From Arenibacter palladensis (lineage in GTDB: Bacteria > Bacteroidota > Bacteroidia > Flavobacteriales > Flavobacteriaceae), in assembly GCF_900129275.1 (NCBI RefSeq), contig NZ_FQUX01000001.1:620001-684000 (forward strand): 64,000 nt of DNA. The letters are read 5' to 3'. Made by a program: the position numbers and the translations under genes. How positions within the stretch are numbered: the first letter of the stretch is position 1; each line of letters begins with the position of its first letter. This document shows, piece by piece, positions 30,681-39,178 of the stretch. Below the pieces are notes generated by a model. The model was not told the origin of the DNA, did no database searches, and saw nothing but the letters and a program-made list of their open reading frames with translations.

Positions 30681-30895
30681 TATCCACCCACCAAGGCTCC
30701 ACAAACCCCTAGGCTAACCAGCATATAGACTCCGGCCAAAATAATTAAAATTTTGCCGGCTTTTTTCTTCCGCTTTGACCTCAATATTAAGCCTATAACC
30801 AATAATAGAATGGCCGGACCGAACATAATCAAAAAAAGGATTGCCACTAGTCCGCCCAAGTTACCTACTTCTAAAGGAAGGGATAAAATATACAT
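30677..30895 (-). CDS. Small two-span membrane protein
   Basis: 72-residue protein with two hydrophobic segments (about residues 12-38 and 46-68) separated by a basic loop RSKRKKKAGK, typical of a small inner-membrane protein. The frame is kept intact with regular codon use, and the gene fills the gap between convergent genes, overlapping the receptor stop by 4 bases. No family is recognised. Function unknown. Confidence 0.6.
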   Translation of the reverse strand: MYILSLPLEVGNLGGLVAILFLIMFGPAILLLVIGLILRSKRKKKAGKILIILAGVYMLVSLGVCGALVGGY

Positions 30896-31055
30896 AGCTA
30901 AAATTGAAGATTAAATATACCATAAAATTATAATAGGCCTGGGAGAAAAATGGGGTAACGTTGTGTCTAGGTGATTTGGATATAACGCCCAATCCACTTT
31001 ATCCTTAACCAAGGAATATGGGTTTACGAAGGATATGGAGTCTTGGATCAATGAA

Positions 31056-32459
31056 TTATAGGTGGTGTTCCACTTCTGCTTTTAGTTCGTTGAGACGTTT
31101 TATTTTATCGTCCCTATAGAAGAGGTTCATGGTTTCGAAGGGTATAATCTTATAATCTTTGTTAACGATGTGAACGCAGGATTTTTTAATGGCCCTAACG
31201 TCAAAATTGTAGGCATCTATAAATTGCATGATAATGATTCTGAATAAATTGTCGTAGCCCATATTGGGGGCATCGATCTCCGGGAGGCAGCACATGATGG
31301 ATTTTAAATTCTCGGAAGCTTTCTCTACTGAGTTCCCGGTGCTGAATAGCTGTATCATTTTTTCATGTAGCTGTTCGTCCTGTTCATAGATAATGGTATT
31401 CTTCCCGCTATTTAGCAAGTCGTCCGGATTTATATACCGCGTTAAGGGCGTTACCTCATTCCCAATCTTTAAGGCATATGCCATGACCAGGGCATCAGGG
31501 TTACAAGGAACGGGAATTAGGTCGTCCGGCTCAAAAATAGGGGATTGCTCCAAAATTTTGCGTCTAACCTCGGTTAGGGTAATCCTATTTTCATCGACCT
31601 GGAAATTCTCCAGTCTTCCTGCAATTTGTGTAGGCTGAAAAGTAACTCCCCGAACGCATTTTTGTTTCAGTGCAAAGTCTATGGTGGAGCCCATTTCAAG
31701 GTCGTTCAAACCTTTCTGCAAGGTAACTACCAAGGTGGTGGACAGGTTAAGTGCATTAAGATGATCAAGAGCCTTTAGTCTGGTCTGTTTTAAATCGGCA
31801 CCGCGTAGCGTTCTTAGAACCTTATCATCCAAGGAGTCGAACTGAAGATAAATTTCAAAATCGGGAGCATAGGTGGCCAGCCTTTTCGCAAAGGCAAAAT
31901 CCTTGGCAATTTCAATACCGTTTGTATTTACCATAAGATGCCTAATGGGCAACGATTTGGCATAATCCAATATTTCAAAAAACTGTGGATGTATGGTAGG
32001 TTCACCGCCGCTGATCTGGACCACGTCTGGTTCACCTTCGTTTTTTACGATAACATCCAACATCTTTTTTATTTCTTCCAGGGTTCTATGTCTACCATAG
32101 TGGGGCGAGGAGGAAGCATAGCAGGTAGGGCAGCTAAGGTTGCAGCGATCCGTAACTTCAACTACCGTAAGGCAGGAGTGTTGCTCATGGTCGGGGCAAA
32201 GCCCACAATCATAAGGGCAACCATAATGGGTTTTGGTATTAAAGGTCTTGGGATATTCGGAAGCCTTATTGTAGTTGCGAATATTTTTGTAATACTCAAT
32301 ATCATCGGCAATGATCACTTTTGATTTTCCATGCTCCCTGCAATTTTTTAGCATGTATACCTTGTCATCTTCAAAGACGATCTTGGCATCTACCCGCCTA
32401 AGGCATTCAGGGCAAAGACTCAGGGTAAAATCATAGTAGGTATAGTTTTTTGCGGGCAT
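31056..32459 (-). CDS. Radical SAM protein related to the Tes/MJ0619-type lipid enzymes
   Basis: Radical SAM enzyme with an N-terminal Cys-rich segment (SLCPECLRRVDAKI), an intermediate cluster-like stretch (GCPYDCGLCPDH), and the canonical CNLSCPTC (C-x3-C-x2-C) motif at about residues 109-116, followed by ISGGEPTIHP. This layout resembles the archaeal tetraether synthase family (MJ0619/Tes-like) and its many uncharacterised bacterial relatives; assignment to that wider group is from motif layout, not a search. I choose the ATG at 32459 with GGAG 12 bases upstream; an upstream TTG at 32477 is the alternative. The start lies inside the end of the Lgt-like gene, so the two are translationally linked. 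A role in lipid or lipoprotein modification is a guess from this partner. Confidence 0.75.
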   Translation of the reverse strand: MPAKNYTYYDFTLSLCPECLRRVDAKIVFEDDKVYMLKNCREHGKSKVIIADDIEYYKNIRNYNKASEYPKTFNTKTHYGCPYDCGLCPDHEQHSCLTVVEVTDRCNLSCPTCYASSSPHYGRHRTLEEIKKMLDVIVKNEGEPDVVQISGGEPTIHPQFFEILDYAKSLPIRHLMVNTNGIEIAKDFAFAKRLATYAPDFEIYLQFDSLDDKVLRTLRGADLKQTRLKALDHLNALNLSTTLVVTLQKGLNDLEMGSTIDFALKQKCVRGVTFQPTQIAGRLENFQVDENRITLTEVRRKILEQSPIFEPDDLIPVPCNPDALVMAYALKIGNEVTPLTRYINPDDLLNSGKNTIIYEQDEQLHEKMIQLFSTGNSVEKASENLKSIMCCLPEIDAPNMGYDNLFRIIIMQFIDAYNFDVRAIKKSCVHIVNKDYKIIPFETMNLFYRDDKIKRLNELKAEVEHHL

Positions 32460-33204
32460 AATTAATGGCTTCTCCAATGGATTTATAATAATACAGCAAA
32501 CAAAGTAAACATAAAAATTGAATGCTGCTTAAACCTAATAAGAAATAGGTATTCGGCTTTAAAAATTCTATCATAAACCTAAAAGTAAAGTAGCCGATCA
32601 TAAAGATTTTAAAATAGCTTCCATTTTTAAGGGGCAGGGCAGATTTCTGAAGTTGTCGGATCAGGAAGAAGAGACCTACTAAAAATACTATTTCATAAAG
32701 CGCTATCGGGTGCCTGGAAAGTCCGTCGCCCAAATCCATACCCAAGAAGAATGAAGTTTCTTTCCCGAAGGTAAATTCCTTTGTTCCTGCCAAAAAGCAG
32801 CCCAACCTTCCAATGGCGATTCCCAGAATTATTGGCAAGGTAAACAGGTCCCCGGAAGACTGTTTTTCCCCAATTACCTTTTTTACCAACTCTACGCCCA
32901 ACAGCCCACCAAAGAGTCCGCCCATAATGGTTTTGTTATTAAGGAATAATAGTATGCCCTGGGAGAAGTGTAGGGGCGGATTTTCTAAAAAGGCCATTAA
33001 TCGGGAAAAAAATAAAGCACCAAATATGGCGCCAATAATGATGGATAAACGGTTATTGGTGGAGATGGTATCCGTTGTGCGTTTTCTTAAATAGAGGTAA
33101 TATTGAAACCCAACAAAAAAAGCCAAATATTCCAATACCAAGTGAATATTGACTTTTATTCCAAACAGAATTGGCTCGTATGGCAGAAATATGAGAGATA
33201 ACAT
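32431..33204 (-). CDS. Prolipoprotein diacylglyceryl transferase-like (Lgt family) membrane protein
   Basis: Polytopic membrane protein of 257 residues with about 7 hydrophobic segments and Lgt-like motifs: GRLGCFLAG (about 131-139) in the position of the Lgt GRxGNFxN motif, and SRHPIALYE (about 160-168) in the position of RHPSQLYE. The Asn of the first motif is replaced by Cys-Phe-Leu, so it may not be a normal lipoprotein transferase. It overlaps the radical SAM gene (29 bases with the ATG start used here), which suggests that the pair works together on a lipid or lipid-linked substrate. A housekeeping lgt elsewhere in the genome would be expected. Confidence 0.78.
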   Translation of the reverse strand: MLSLIFLPYEPILFGIKVNIHLVLEYLAFFVGFQYYLYLRKRTTDTISTNNRLSIIIGAIFGALFFSRLMAFLENPPLHFSQGILLFLNNKTIMGGLFGGLLGVELVKKVIGEKQSSGDLFTLPIILGIAIGRLGCFLAGTKEFTFGKETSFFLGMDLGDGLSRHPIALYEIVFLVGLFFLIRQLQKSALPLKNGSYFKIFMIGYFTFRFMIEFLKPNTYFLLGLSSIQFLCLLCLLYYYKSIGEAINYARKKLYLL

Positions 33205-33381
33205 AAGGGCTAATTTACTTTATAATTAAACTTCCCAATGCATTATTAAGATCGAAATATATCTAAAATTGAACTTTGTTATTGGCTTTGTTTAGCTGTT
33301 AAACTATTCTTATCCCTTGAAATTTAGGATTATATAATTTTTCTGTAATTTTGCAGTCCCAAAAATTAAAGGATATATACT

Positions 33382-34377
33382 GTGCCTAAAATAGGAGACA
33401 TTCAATTGCCGGATTTCCCATTGCTGCTTGCACCAATGGAAGATGTTAGTGACCCACCTTTCCGTGCCTTGTGCAAGGAGCAGGGCGCTGATGTGGTGTA
33501 TACCGAATTTATTTCCTCAGAAGGACTTATTCGTGATGCTGCCAAAAGTGTCATGAAATTGGATATTTATGAAAAGGAACGTCCTGTAGGGATACAGATT
33601 TTTGGGGCCAACCTGGACTCTATGCTTCAATCTGTGGAGATAGTGGAAAAGTCCGGGCCGGATATTATCGATATCAACTTTGGTTGTCCGGTAAAAAAAG
33701 TGGTCTGTAAAGGGGCCGGGGCCGGAATCCTTAAGGATATAGACTTAATGGTGTCCTTGACCAAGGCCATGGTAGAGCACACCAAACTTCCCGTCACCGT
33801 AAAAACACGTTTGGGTTGGGATTCCGATTCCATTAAAATTGTTGAGGTTGCGGAGCGTCTACAGGACGTAGGTTGTAAGGCCATTTCCATACACGGCAGA
33901 ACTAGGGTACAGATGTACAAGGGAGAAGCCGATTGGGGACCCATAGCTGAGGTAAAGAACAACCAGCGTATGCACATTCCGGTTTTTGGGAATGGAGATG
34001 TGGACAGTCCTGAAATGGCTATGAAAATGAGGGACGAATATGGCTTGGACGGAGCCATGATAGGTAGAGCCAGTATAGGGTATCCTTGGTTCTTTAAAGA
34101 AGTGAAGCACTATTTTAAAACAGGGGCCCATGCCGCCCCACCTACTATGGAGGAGCGCGTTAATGCCGCCCGTCGTCATTTGCAAATGGCCATAGATTGG
34201 AAAGGGGAACAGTTGGGCGTATTTGAAACCCGCAGGCATTATACCAATTATTTTAAGGGAATACCCAATTTTAAGGAGTACCGTATGAAGATGGTCACCA
34301 GTGACCACTCGGTAGATGTATTCGAGGCCTTTGATGAGGTAATGGAAAAATTCGGGGATTTCGAATTTGTAGGCTAG
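33382..34377 (+). CDS. dusB: tRNA-dihydrouridine synthase B-like
   Basis: FMN-dependent enzyme that reduces uridines in the D-loop of tRNAs. FMN-binding LLAPMEDVSDPPFR (about residues 14-27) and the catalytic Cys in NFGCPVKKVVCKGAG (about 97-111) are present; the TIM-barrel end reads NGDVDSPEMAMKM and GRASIGYPW. The start is a GTG, which gives MPKIGDIQLPD at the expected N-terminus. Length (331) is standard. Its stop overlaps by 4 bases the end of the FtsX-like permease gene on the other strand. Confidence 0.93.
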   Translation: MPKIGDIQLPDFPLLLAPMEDVSDPPFRALCKEQGADVVYTEFISSEGLIRDAAKSVMKLDIYEKERPVGIQIFGANLDSMLQSVEIVEKSGPDIIDINFGCPVKKVVCKGAGAGILKDIDLMVSLTKAMVEHTKLPVTVKTRLGWDSDSIKIVEVAERLQDVGCKAISIHGRTRVQMYKGEADWGPIAEVKNNQRMHIPVFGNGDVDSPEMAMKMRDEYGLDGAMIGRASIGYPWFFKEVKHYFKTGAHAAPPTMEERVNAARRHLQMAIDWKGEQLGVFETRRHYTNYFKGIPNFKEYRMKMVTSDHSVDVFEAFDEVMEKFGDFEFVG

Positions 34378-35582
34378 TGTGCTATTAATTTTTTATTGAT
34401 CCTACTGCTGGCTATTAAGGAGGCAATTATGCCCAGGACAATAATGGTGGCCAATACTATAAAAACATTGATGAAGCTGTATTCCACGGGATAGGATAGG
34501 GAAGGTGTTATTTTTAACCATCCAAAGGCCAATTGGGACCATATTAACAAAGAACCCAAAAATACACCTATCAAGCCACCCAATCCTGTTACCAGTATGC
34601 CCTGTACAAAGTAAATTTTCCGAAGTGACTTAATGGTCGTACCCAGATTGTACAAGGTCTTGGAATTCTGTTGTTTGTCCAATATCATCATGATAATGGC
34701 ACCCACTACATTAAAAAGGGCAATAATGAGTACCAAGGTAAAAATAAGATAGGTTGCAAGGTTCTCCGTATTTAACATTCTATGTAGCGTACTGTTCAAT
34801 TCCCTACGGTCCTTTAGAATGACCTGACCAGGTAAAATATTTTCAATTTGTTGCCTCAGGTCAGGAATATTGGCCCCTTCCTTGAGTTTAAAGTTTATTC
34901 CGGATATCTGGGTACTATCCTTTTCCAACAGGGCCTGTACCATAGGCAGGTCTGCGAAGACATATTTTCTGTCCAGCTCCTCCTCAATTTGGTATATACC
35001 ACTTACGACCAGGTTGGTCTCGTTATAACTGTCCTTTAATAAACGTTGGCCCAAAAGGCCTTTTCCCGGTTTAGGGACACGAATGACCAGGGGACTCCGG
35101 AAATTGTTGATGTTTAATCCTAACAGGTTAACGATTCCCTGCCCTACAACCCCTTGTAAGCTGTTAATGGACCAATCTCCATAAAAGTACAGGCTACTAT
35201 CTATGGGCGTAGTTTTTGTAAAAGTAGAATCTATTCCTTTTATATAGGCAATATGGGCCTTTTGGTCATGGGTCAGGTAGACCTTTTCCTCAATTTCCTT
35301 GGAATAGGCTGCTACATCCTTCAGTTGTTGAAGTGCCTGGTCCTGGGATTCGGACACGCTAAAGAATTTACCTGTAAGTGGCAATGCCTTAAGATCCGGA
35401 TCTACCATGTTGGTATAGGAAAGGCTAAAGGTTTTTAGTCCGGCAAAACCGGAGAGCACAATAAAAAGGGCTGCCGATCCAATAACGATGACCAGAAATG
35501 TAATAAAATTGATGATGTTTACGGCATTTTGGCTACTCTTGGAACGTAAGTACCGCTTTGCTATGTATAAAGGGAAGTTCAA
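34374..35582 (-). CDS. FtsX/LolC-like ABC transporter permease
   Basis: Permease of the MacB/FtsX/LolC-E superfamily. It has one N-terminal membrane helix (about 22-45), a large periplasmic domain (about 50-265), and three C-terminal helices (about 275-300, 318-345 and 370-392), the standard 4-helix topology. The opening NFPLYIAKRYLRSKSSQNAVNIIN resembles the lipoprotein-releasing LolC/E type. No ATPase gene adjoins it, so the partner (LolD-like) must be elsewhere. The gene is followed at 2 bases by the rbfA stop in the same direction, making an rbfA-permease pair, a layout common in Flavobacteriia. Confidence 0.88.
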   Translation of the reverse strand: MNFPLYIAKRYLRSKSSQNAVNIINFITFLVIVIGSAALFIVLSGFAGLKTFSLSYTNMVDPDLKALPLTGKFFSVSESQDQALQQLKDVAAYSKEIEEKVYLTHDQKAHIAYIKGIDSTFTKTTPIDSSLYFYGDWSINSLQGVVGQGIVNLLGLNINNFRSPLVIRVPKPGKGLLGQRLLKDSYNETNLVVSGIYQIEEELDRKYVFADLPMVQALLEKDSTQISGINFKLKEGANIPDLRQQIENILPGQVILKDRRELNSTLHRMLNTENLATYLIFTLVLIIALFNVVGAIIMMILDKQQNSKTLYNLGTTIKSLRKIYFVQGILVTGLGGLIGVFLGSLLIWSQLAFGWLKITPSLSYPVEYSFINVFIVLATIIVLGIIASLIASSRINKKLIAH

Positions 35583-35584
35583 TC

Positions 35585-35977
35585 TTATGATTTTTTCCTT
35601 TTTTCCAACAAATCAGGATTCTTAACTGGGTTTTCTTCACCCTTGAGCGATTTTTCAATGCCATCTATATATTCCAAGGAATCGTCCAGGAAGAATAGAA
35701 GTTCTGGAACCCTTCTTAACTGATGCCTAGTACGTTGCGCCAGTTCGTGCTTAATCATCGGCTGGTTGGATTTAATTCCTTCCAATAATTCCTTGCCCTT
35801 GTTGGCCGGAAAAATACTCACATATATTTTGGCGATGGAAAGGTCTGTGGTGACCGACACTTTGGATACCGAAATTAGCGTACCTTTTAGTCCGCCGTCG
35901 GTAGCAGCACGTTGTAAAATATCCGCGATATCCTTTTGTATAACCCCGCCTATTTTCTTCTGTCTTTGTGTCTCCAT
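35585..35977 (-). CDS. rbfA: 30S ribosome-binding factor A
   Basis: Ribosome maturation factor that binds the 30S subunit late in 16S processing and under cold conditions. The KH-type fold is suggested by VTTDLSIAKIYVSIFP (about 42-57) and RVPELLFFLDDSLEY (about 87-101), both conserved in RbfA. The 130-residue length fits. It is 2 bases upstream of the FtsX-like permease gene and the pair shares a promoter region with the oppositely oriented epimerase gene. Confidence 0.93.
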   Translation of the reverse strand: METQRQKKIGGVIQKDIADILQRAATDGGLKGTLISVSKVSVTTDLSIAKIYVSIFPANKGKELLEGIKSNQPMIKHELAQRTRHQLRRVPELLFFLDDSLEYIDGIEKSLKGEENPVKNPDLLEKRKKS

Positions 35978-36161
35978 GGCACAAAAATACGATATATTTA
36001 TATAGATTCTATGATTGGGTATGGAATAGCCTTAGATTATGTGGAATGTAGTATTTTTGAGAGAAGGGGTGGTTAAGCCCAATAAGAATCCGATAATTGG
36101 TTGGGTTGTGGCCATGAAAGACAGGGCCCATAGAAATTGTTAGGGGCCAAATATGGTGAAT

Positions 36162-36587
36162 ATGAACAAAATTGAACATTTAGGTATAGCAGTACATGAT
36201 TTGGAGGCTTCCAATGCCTTGTTTGAAAAATTAATGGGGGTTCCCCATTATAAAATTGAGGAAGTAGCGTCAGAAGGGGTAAGAACCTCTTTTTTTAAAG
36301 CCGGTCCCAATAAGATAGAACTGTTGCAAGCCATTGATGACAATAGCCCCATAGCCAAATTTTTGGAGAAAAGGGGAGAGGGCATACACCATATAGCCTT
36401 TGCGGTAGATGATATTGTGGCGGAAATAGAACGTTTGGTCCAGGAAGGATTTTCGGTTTTAAATACAACTCCCAAGAAGGGAGCGGATAACAAACTGGTC
36501 GCTTTTTTGCATCCCAAGGGCACTAATGGGGTGTTGATAGAGCTCTGTCAGGAAGTTCCAGATCTGGGGGAAGAATTACCACAGTAG
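36162..36587 (+). CDS. mce: Methylmalonyl-CoA epimerase
   Basis: Converts (S)- and (R)-methylmalonyl-CoA in propionate metabolism. The two glyoxalase-type beta-alpha repeats are visible: IEHLGIAVHDLEASNALFEK and GEGIHHIAFAVDDIVAEIER. The metal ligands are the His in EHLGIAV and HHIAFAV and the terminal Glu in GVLIELCQ. I use the ATG at 36162 (MNKIEHLG) rather than the one at 36153. Length is 141 residues. It is the last chromosomal gene before the tRNA that carries the integrated islands. Confidence 0.93.
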   Translation: MNKIEHLGIAVHDLEASNALFEKLMGVPHYKIEEVASEGVRTSFFKAGPNKIELLQAIDDNSPIAKFLEKRGEGIHHIAFAVDDIVAEIERLVQEGFSVLNTTPKKGADNKLVAFLHPKGTNGVLIELCQEVPDLGEELPQ

Positions 36588-36743
36588 GGAGTTTAAAGGC
36601 GAAGTTGTTGCCTAAGCGCTAAATTATGCTTCCTAATTTGTTTGCAGCGTTGAAAAATAAGTAGTAATATTGCATCCGCAAATTGCGGTTCCCGATTGCT
36701 TTTTCAAATAAGCGTATTTGAAGTTAGAGGCAAAAAAGGAAAT

Positions 36744-36817
36744 GGTCCTATAGCTCAGTTGGTTAGAGCACCTGACTCATAATCAGGTGGTCCCTGGTTC
36801 GAGCCCAGGTGGGACCA
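36744..36817 (+). tRNA. tRNA with CAU anticodon, probably tRNA-Ile2 (or Met elongator)
   Basis: A full cloverleaf can be folded: the acceptor GGTCCTA pairs with TGGGACC, the D arm is GCTCAGTTGGTTAGAGC, the anticodon stem CCTGA/TCAGG holds the loop CTCATAA with CAT at its centre, and the T arm is CCTGGTTCGAGCCCAGG. The discriminator base is A and no CCA is encoded. The CAU anticodon fits either elongator Met or lysidine-modified Ile2; the identity elements are not decisive by eye, but I favour Ile2. Its 3' half serves as the attachment site of the island array. Confidence 0.93.
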
Positions 36818-36818
36818 C
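36776..36818 (+). repeat. att copy 1: 3' end of the tRNA gene, 43-bp direct repeat
   Basis: The 43 bases from the anticodon loop to the base after the discriminator are repeated without mismatch at 46972-47014. This marks the left boundary of island 1 and is the array's primary attachment site. Confidence 0.95.
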
Positions 36819-36830
36819 TAGTAAAATCAA

Positions 36831-36856
36831 GCCTTCCCAGACGGGAGGGCTTTTTT
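36831..36856 (+). terminator. Terminator after the tRNA, inside island 1
   Basis: Hairpin GCCTTCCC-AGAC-GGGAGGGC followed by six T. It ends tRNA transcription and shields the island from read-through. Different terminator hairpins stand in the same place after att copies 2, 3 and 4. Confidence 0.85.
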
Positions 36857-36865
36857 GTTCGTAAC

Positions 36866-36886
36866 GGGTACAACATAGGTACAACA
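36866..36886. repeat. Island 1 left arm-type repeat pair
   Basis: Two tandem GGTACAACA units, 11 bases apart, form a 21-base block that recurs exactly and in the same orientation at 46836-46856, near the integrase start. The 11-base spacing is one helical turn, which fits integrase arm-binding sites. Confidence 0.75.
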
Positions 36887-36948
36887 TTTATTTTCCGTTC
36901 CATTTCTTCACTTTTGATTATATTTATTGGTAGGAAGATTGGATCTCA

Positions 36949-37623
36949 ATGGAAAAATTCATCCAAAACGCCGGTAGGGCACTTGCCAGGGTACGGACCG
37001 CCACCAATGATTTTCTGAACGAACGGATCGGTGGCAATAGGAGGAACCTTATTTTTTTCCTTGTTTGCGTATATATCCTGTTCATACTTCTTGTTTCGGC
37101 CGTAATCAATTTTAGATCGCTTATCGACCATTATCAGATATACCTTGGGTTGTTATTGGCCTTGGTTCTGGCCATACTTTGGGTGGCCGTTTTTTATGAG
37201 TCCGAATCCCATATGGCCAAGGACGGACATGGTTTTACAATGGAGCGGTTGAAAAGGTCAAGGATGAAGTTCCATCTTCTGGATCTGGACCCCGATGGGC
37301 GAAAGGAAATGGAACGCATACTCTTGGGCAGGAATGTCCTTACCAAGATCAATTTTACCATGGGCAACAAAAGTGGGGAATCTGCAAACCACCGTTTACT
37401 TTTTGTCCTGTTCGATGAGATCATTGTCGGGGGAATTACCGAGATTACCGGAGAACGGAAACAGGAATTCTTCCAATTTCTGCAAAATTCCTTTGTGATG
37501 AACGGTGAACCGATCAACCCCAATACCCTAAAGTCCAGTTTCTCCTCTTGGAAGGCCGATCAGGAAAAGACAAATTCCAAGAACCAACGGAAATTGGTAA
37601 AACAGATGCTGGGCAAAGCATAA
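36949..37623 (+). CDS. Island protein with two membrane segments, unknown family
   Basis: 224 residues. A basic N-terminus precedes two hydrophobic segments (about residues 32-52 and 62-82), followed by a cytoplasmic domain of about 140 residues with LDLDPDGRKEMERILLGRN and a Lys-rich end. I recognise no family. It is the first gene inside island 1, transcribed away from the tRNA, and its GC-richer composition matches the replication genes that follow. The wide spacing to the next gene (127 bases) suggests a separate transcript. It may be an element maintenance or entry-exclusion type protein, but this is a guess. Confidence 0.6.
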   Translation: MEKFIQNAGRALARVRTATNDFLNERIGGNRRNLIFFLVCVYILFILLVSAVINFRSLIDHYQIYLGLLLALVLAILWVAVFYESESHMAKDGHGFTMERLKRSRMKFHLLDLDPDGRKEMERILLGRNVLTKINFTMGNKSGESANHRLLFVLFDEIIVGGITEITGERKQEFFQFLQNSFVMNGEPINPNTLKSSFSSWKADQEKTNSKNQRKLVKQMLGKA

Positions 37624-37750
37624 TTATAGCATAATCCTTCCCAAACCCCGATTATCGTATTGACATGTGCATATCTGTTGCCATATGTTTGTCCCGTACA
37701 AAAGAGCGATCGGCCGGTTGCACATTCTTCAAAATCCTAAAAATACGATA

Positions 37751-38041
37751 ATGGAAAATCAACAGGATGTGGTAACACTACTTACACAGATCAAGGGGCT
37801 ATTGGCCCACAACAAAAAAACGCTAAATGTGGATGACCTGGCACGTTACACCGGTCTTTCAAAGAGCAAGATATATAAACTTACCCAACAGCGGCTCATC
37901 CCCATGGGGAACAACCCCCATATACGCCAGAAATTCTTCGACAAGGATACCATTGACGCCTGGCTCCTGGGGGAGCCCGATCTTTCCGATGAGACCTTGG
38001 AACACCGTTTCAACGAGTCGTTGTTGAGGAACAGGAAGTAA
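37751..38041 (+). CDS. Helix-turn-helix DNA-binding protein (excisionase/AlpA-like)
   Basis: 96 residues. A MerR-superfamily-like helix-turn-helix is seen at about 30-60 (LNVDDLARYTGLSKSKIYKLTQQRLIPMG), followed by FDKDTIDAWLLG, the usual end of excisionase-type domains in Bacteroidota elements. I start at the ATG at 37751; the longer frame from 37667 has no family support. The gene ends 4 bases before the Rep-like gene, so it is the first gene of a Rep/DnaC operon and may act as its regulator or as the island's recombination directionality factor. Confidence 0.78.
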   Translation: MENQQDVVTLLTQIKGLLAHNKKTLNVDDLARYTGLSKSKIYKLTQQRLIPMGNNPHIRQKFFDKDTIDAWLLGEPDLSDETLEHRFNESLLRNRK

Positions 38042-38045
38042 CCGG

Positions 38046-38510
38046 ATGTCCATCGACATGGAACCCACGGAAAGGAATTTTCAGGGCATCTGGATACCTA
38101 GATCGATCTACCTGAACAAGGAGGTGAACTGGTATGCCAAGATCCTTTTCTTGGAGATACACAGCTTTACGGAAAATGGGAGGGAATGCTATATGTCCAA
38201 CAGGTACATCGCCTCCTTCCTGCATATTTCCGAACGACAGGTCAGCAGGTACATTTCCGAACTGAAATCCCTGGGCTGGATAGAGGAGACCTCCTTCAAC
38301 GGAAGGAAGCGATACCTGAGAAGTCTGCTCCGTTTTGGGTTTAAAATGGGCGACCCTGCCCCGACAAGAGTGTCCGGGCTGCCTAGACAAAAATGTCCAG
38401 GCAGCATGGACAAAAATGTCGAGTATACTAAACAAGTAACAAAACAAGAAAAAAAAGAATTTACCTTTTTAAAAGAAGGAAATAAAAATAGAAGTCCAAT
38501 ATTGGAGTGA
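38046..38510 (+). CDS. Winged-helix replication initiator-like protein
   Basis: 154 residues with a helix-turn-helix/winged-helix segment at about 45-85 (CYMSNRYIASFLHISERQVSRYISELKSLGWIEE) and a preceding IPRSIYLNKEVNWYAKILFLEI, a layout shared by RepA-N/phage replisome-organiser-like proteins. The C-terminus is Lys-rich and of low complexity. It overlaps by 4 bases (GTGA) the next gene, a DnaC-like ATPase. Together they resemble the initiator and helicase loader pair of phages, plasmids and phage satellites. The function is inferred from fold and pairing. Confidence 0.72.
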   Translation: MSIDMEPTERNFQGIWIPRSIYLNKEVNWYAKILFLEIHSFTENGRECYMSNRYIASFLHISERQVSRYISELKSLGWIEETSFNGRKRYLRSLLRFGFKMGDPAPTRVSGLPRQKCPGSMDKNVEYTKQVTKQEKKEFTFLKEGNKNRSPILE

Positions 38511-39178
38511 TCGCTATGGAAAAGGGATGGTCGGAACAATTTCGGAGAAAGGAAACGCAACCAAGACCGTTATGCGCCCCGGAAAATTTTAAAAAAGTTT
38601 TTTATAGGGCGGCACAGGAATTTTATGCCCGCATGGACCTCGACTTTGAAGTGGACGGGACCAACAAAAATTTCCTTGGACATTTCTGCAGGTACTGGAA
38701 CCAGGACCCTGCATTCGAACTTTTGGAAAATATCTCCCTGAGGAAGGGATTGATGGTCTTCGGTTCCTATGGAACCGGAAAGACATCGAGTTTTAAGATC
38801 ATCCAGAACATGTCGAGACAATATGGTCTCAGGGCGCTTTGGTTCCCATCCATCAGTGCCCAGGAAGTTGTGGACAAGTACAATGCCGAGAAGAACAAGG
38901 ACGATGTCATAGACTACTATTCCAAGGGAACCTTTCTGTTCGATGACCTGGGATCGGAAACGGTGGCGAACAATGTTTACCAGTATGGAAAGGAGGATAT
39001 ATTCGTCAGGATCCTGCTCAACCGTTACCGAAATTTTGAGGACCTTGGGACAAAAACGCACATCACCACCAATCTGAACTCTTCCCAAATAGAGGACCGG
39101 TACGGGAGGCAGATCTCGGATCGGTTCGTAAGGATGTTCAACCTGTTAAAGTTGGACGGCCCCAGTCGGAGAAAGTAG
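38507..39178 (+). CDS. DnaC-like helicase loader ATPase
   Basis: AAA+ ATPase of about 220 residues. Walker A is FGSYGTGKTS (about residues 84-93), Walker B is TFLFDDLGSE (about 143-152), sensor-1-like THITTNLNSSQIEDRYG follows and ISDRFVRMF ends the domain (an arginine-finger type Arg). This is the DnaC/IstB-like helicase-loader pattern. It starts with the GTG overlapping the stop of the Rep-like gene; an ATG at 38516 is the alternative. A stand-alone phage- or plasmid-type replication module inside the island is the natural reading. Confidence 0.8.
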   Translation: MIAMEKGWSEQFRRKETQPRPLCAPENFKKVFYRAAQEFYARMDLDFEVDGTNKNFLGHFCRYWNQDPAFELLENISLRKGLMVFGSYGTGKTSSFKIIQNMSRQYGLRALWFPSISAQEVVDKYNAEKNKDDVIDYYSKGTFLFDDLGSETVANNVYQYGKEDIFVRILLNRYRNFEDLGTKTHITTNLNSSQIEDRYGRQISDRFVRMFNLLKLDGPSRRK

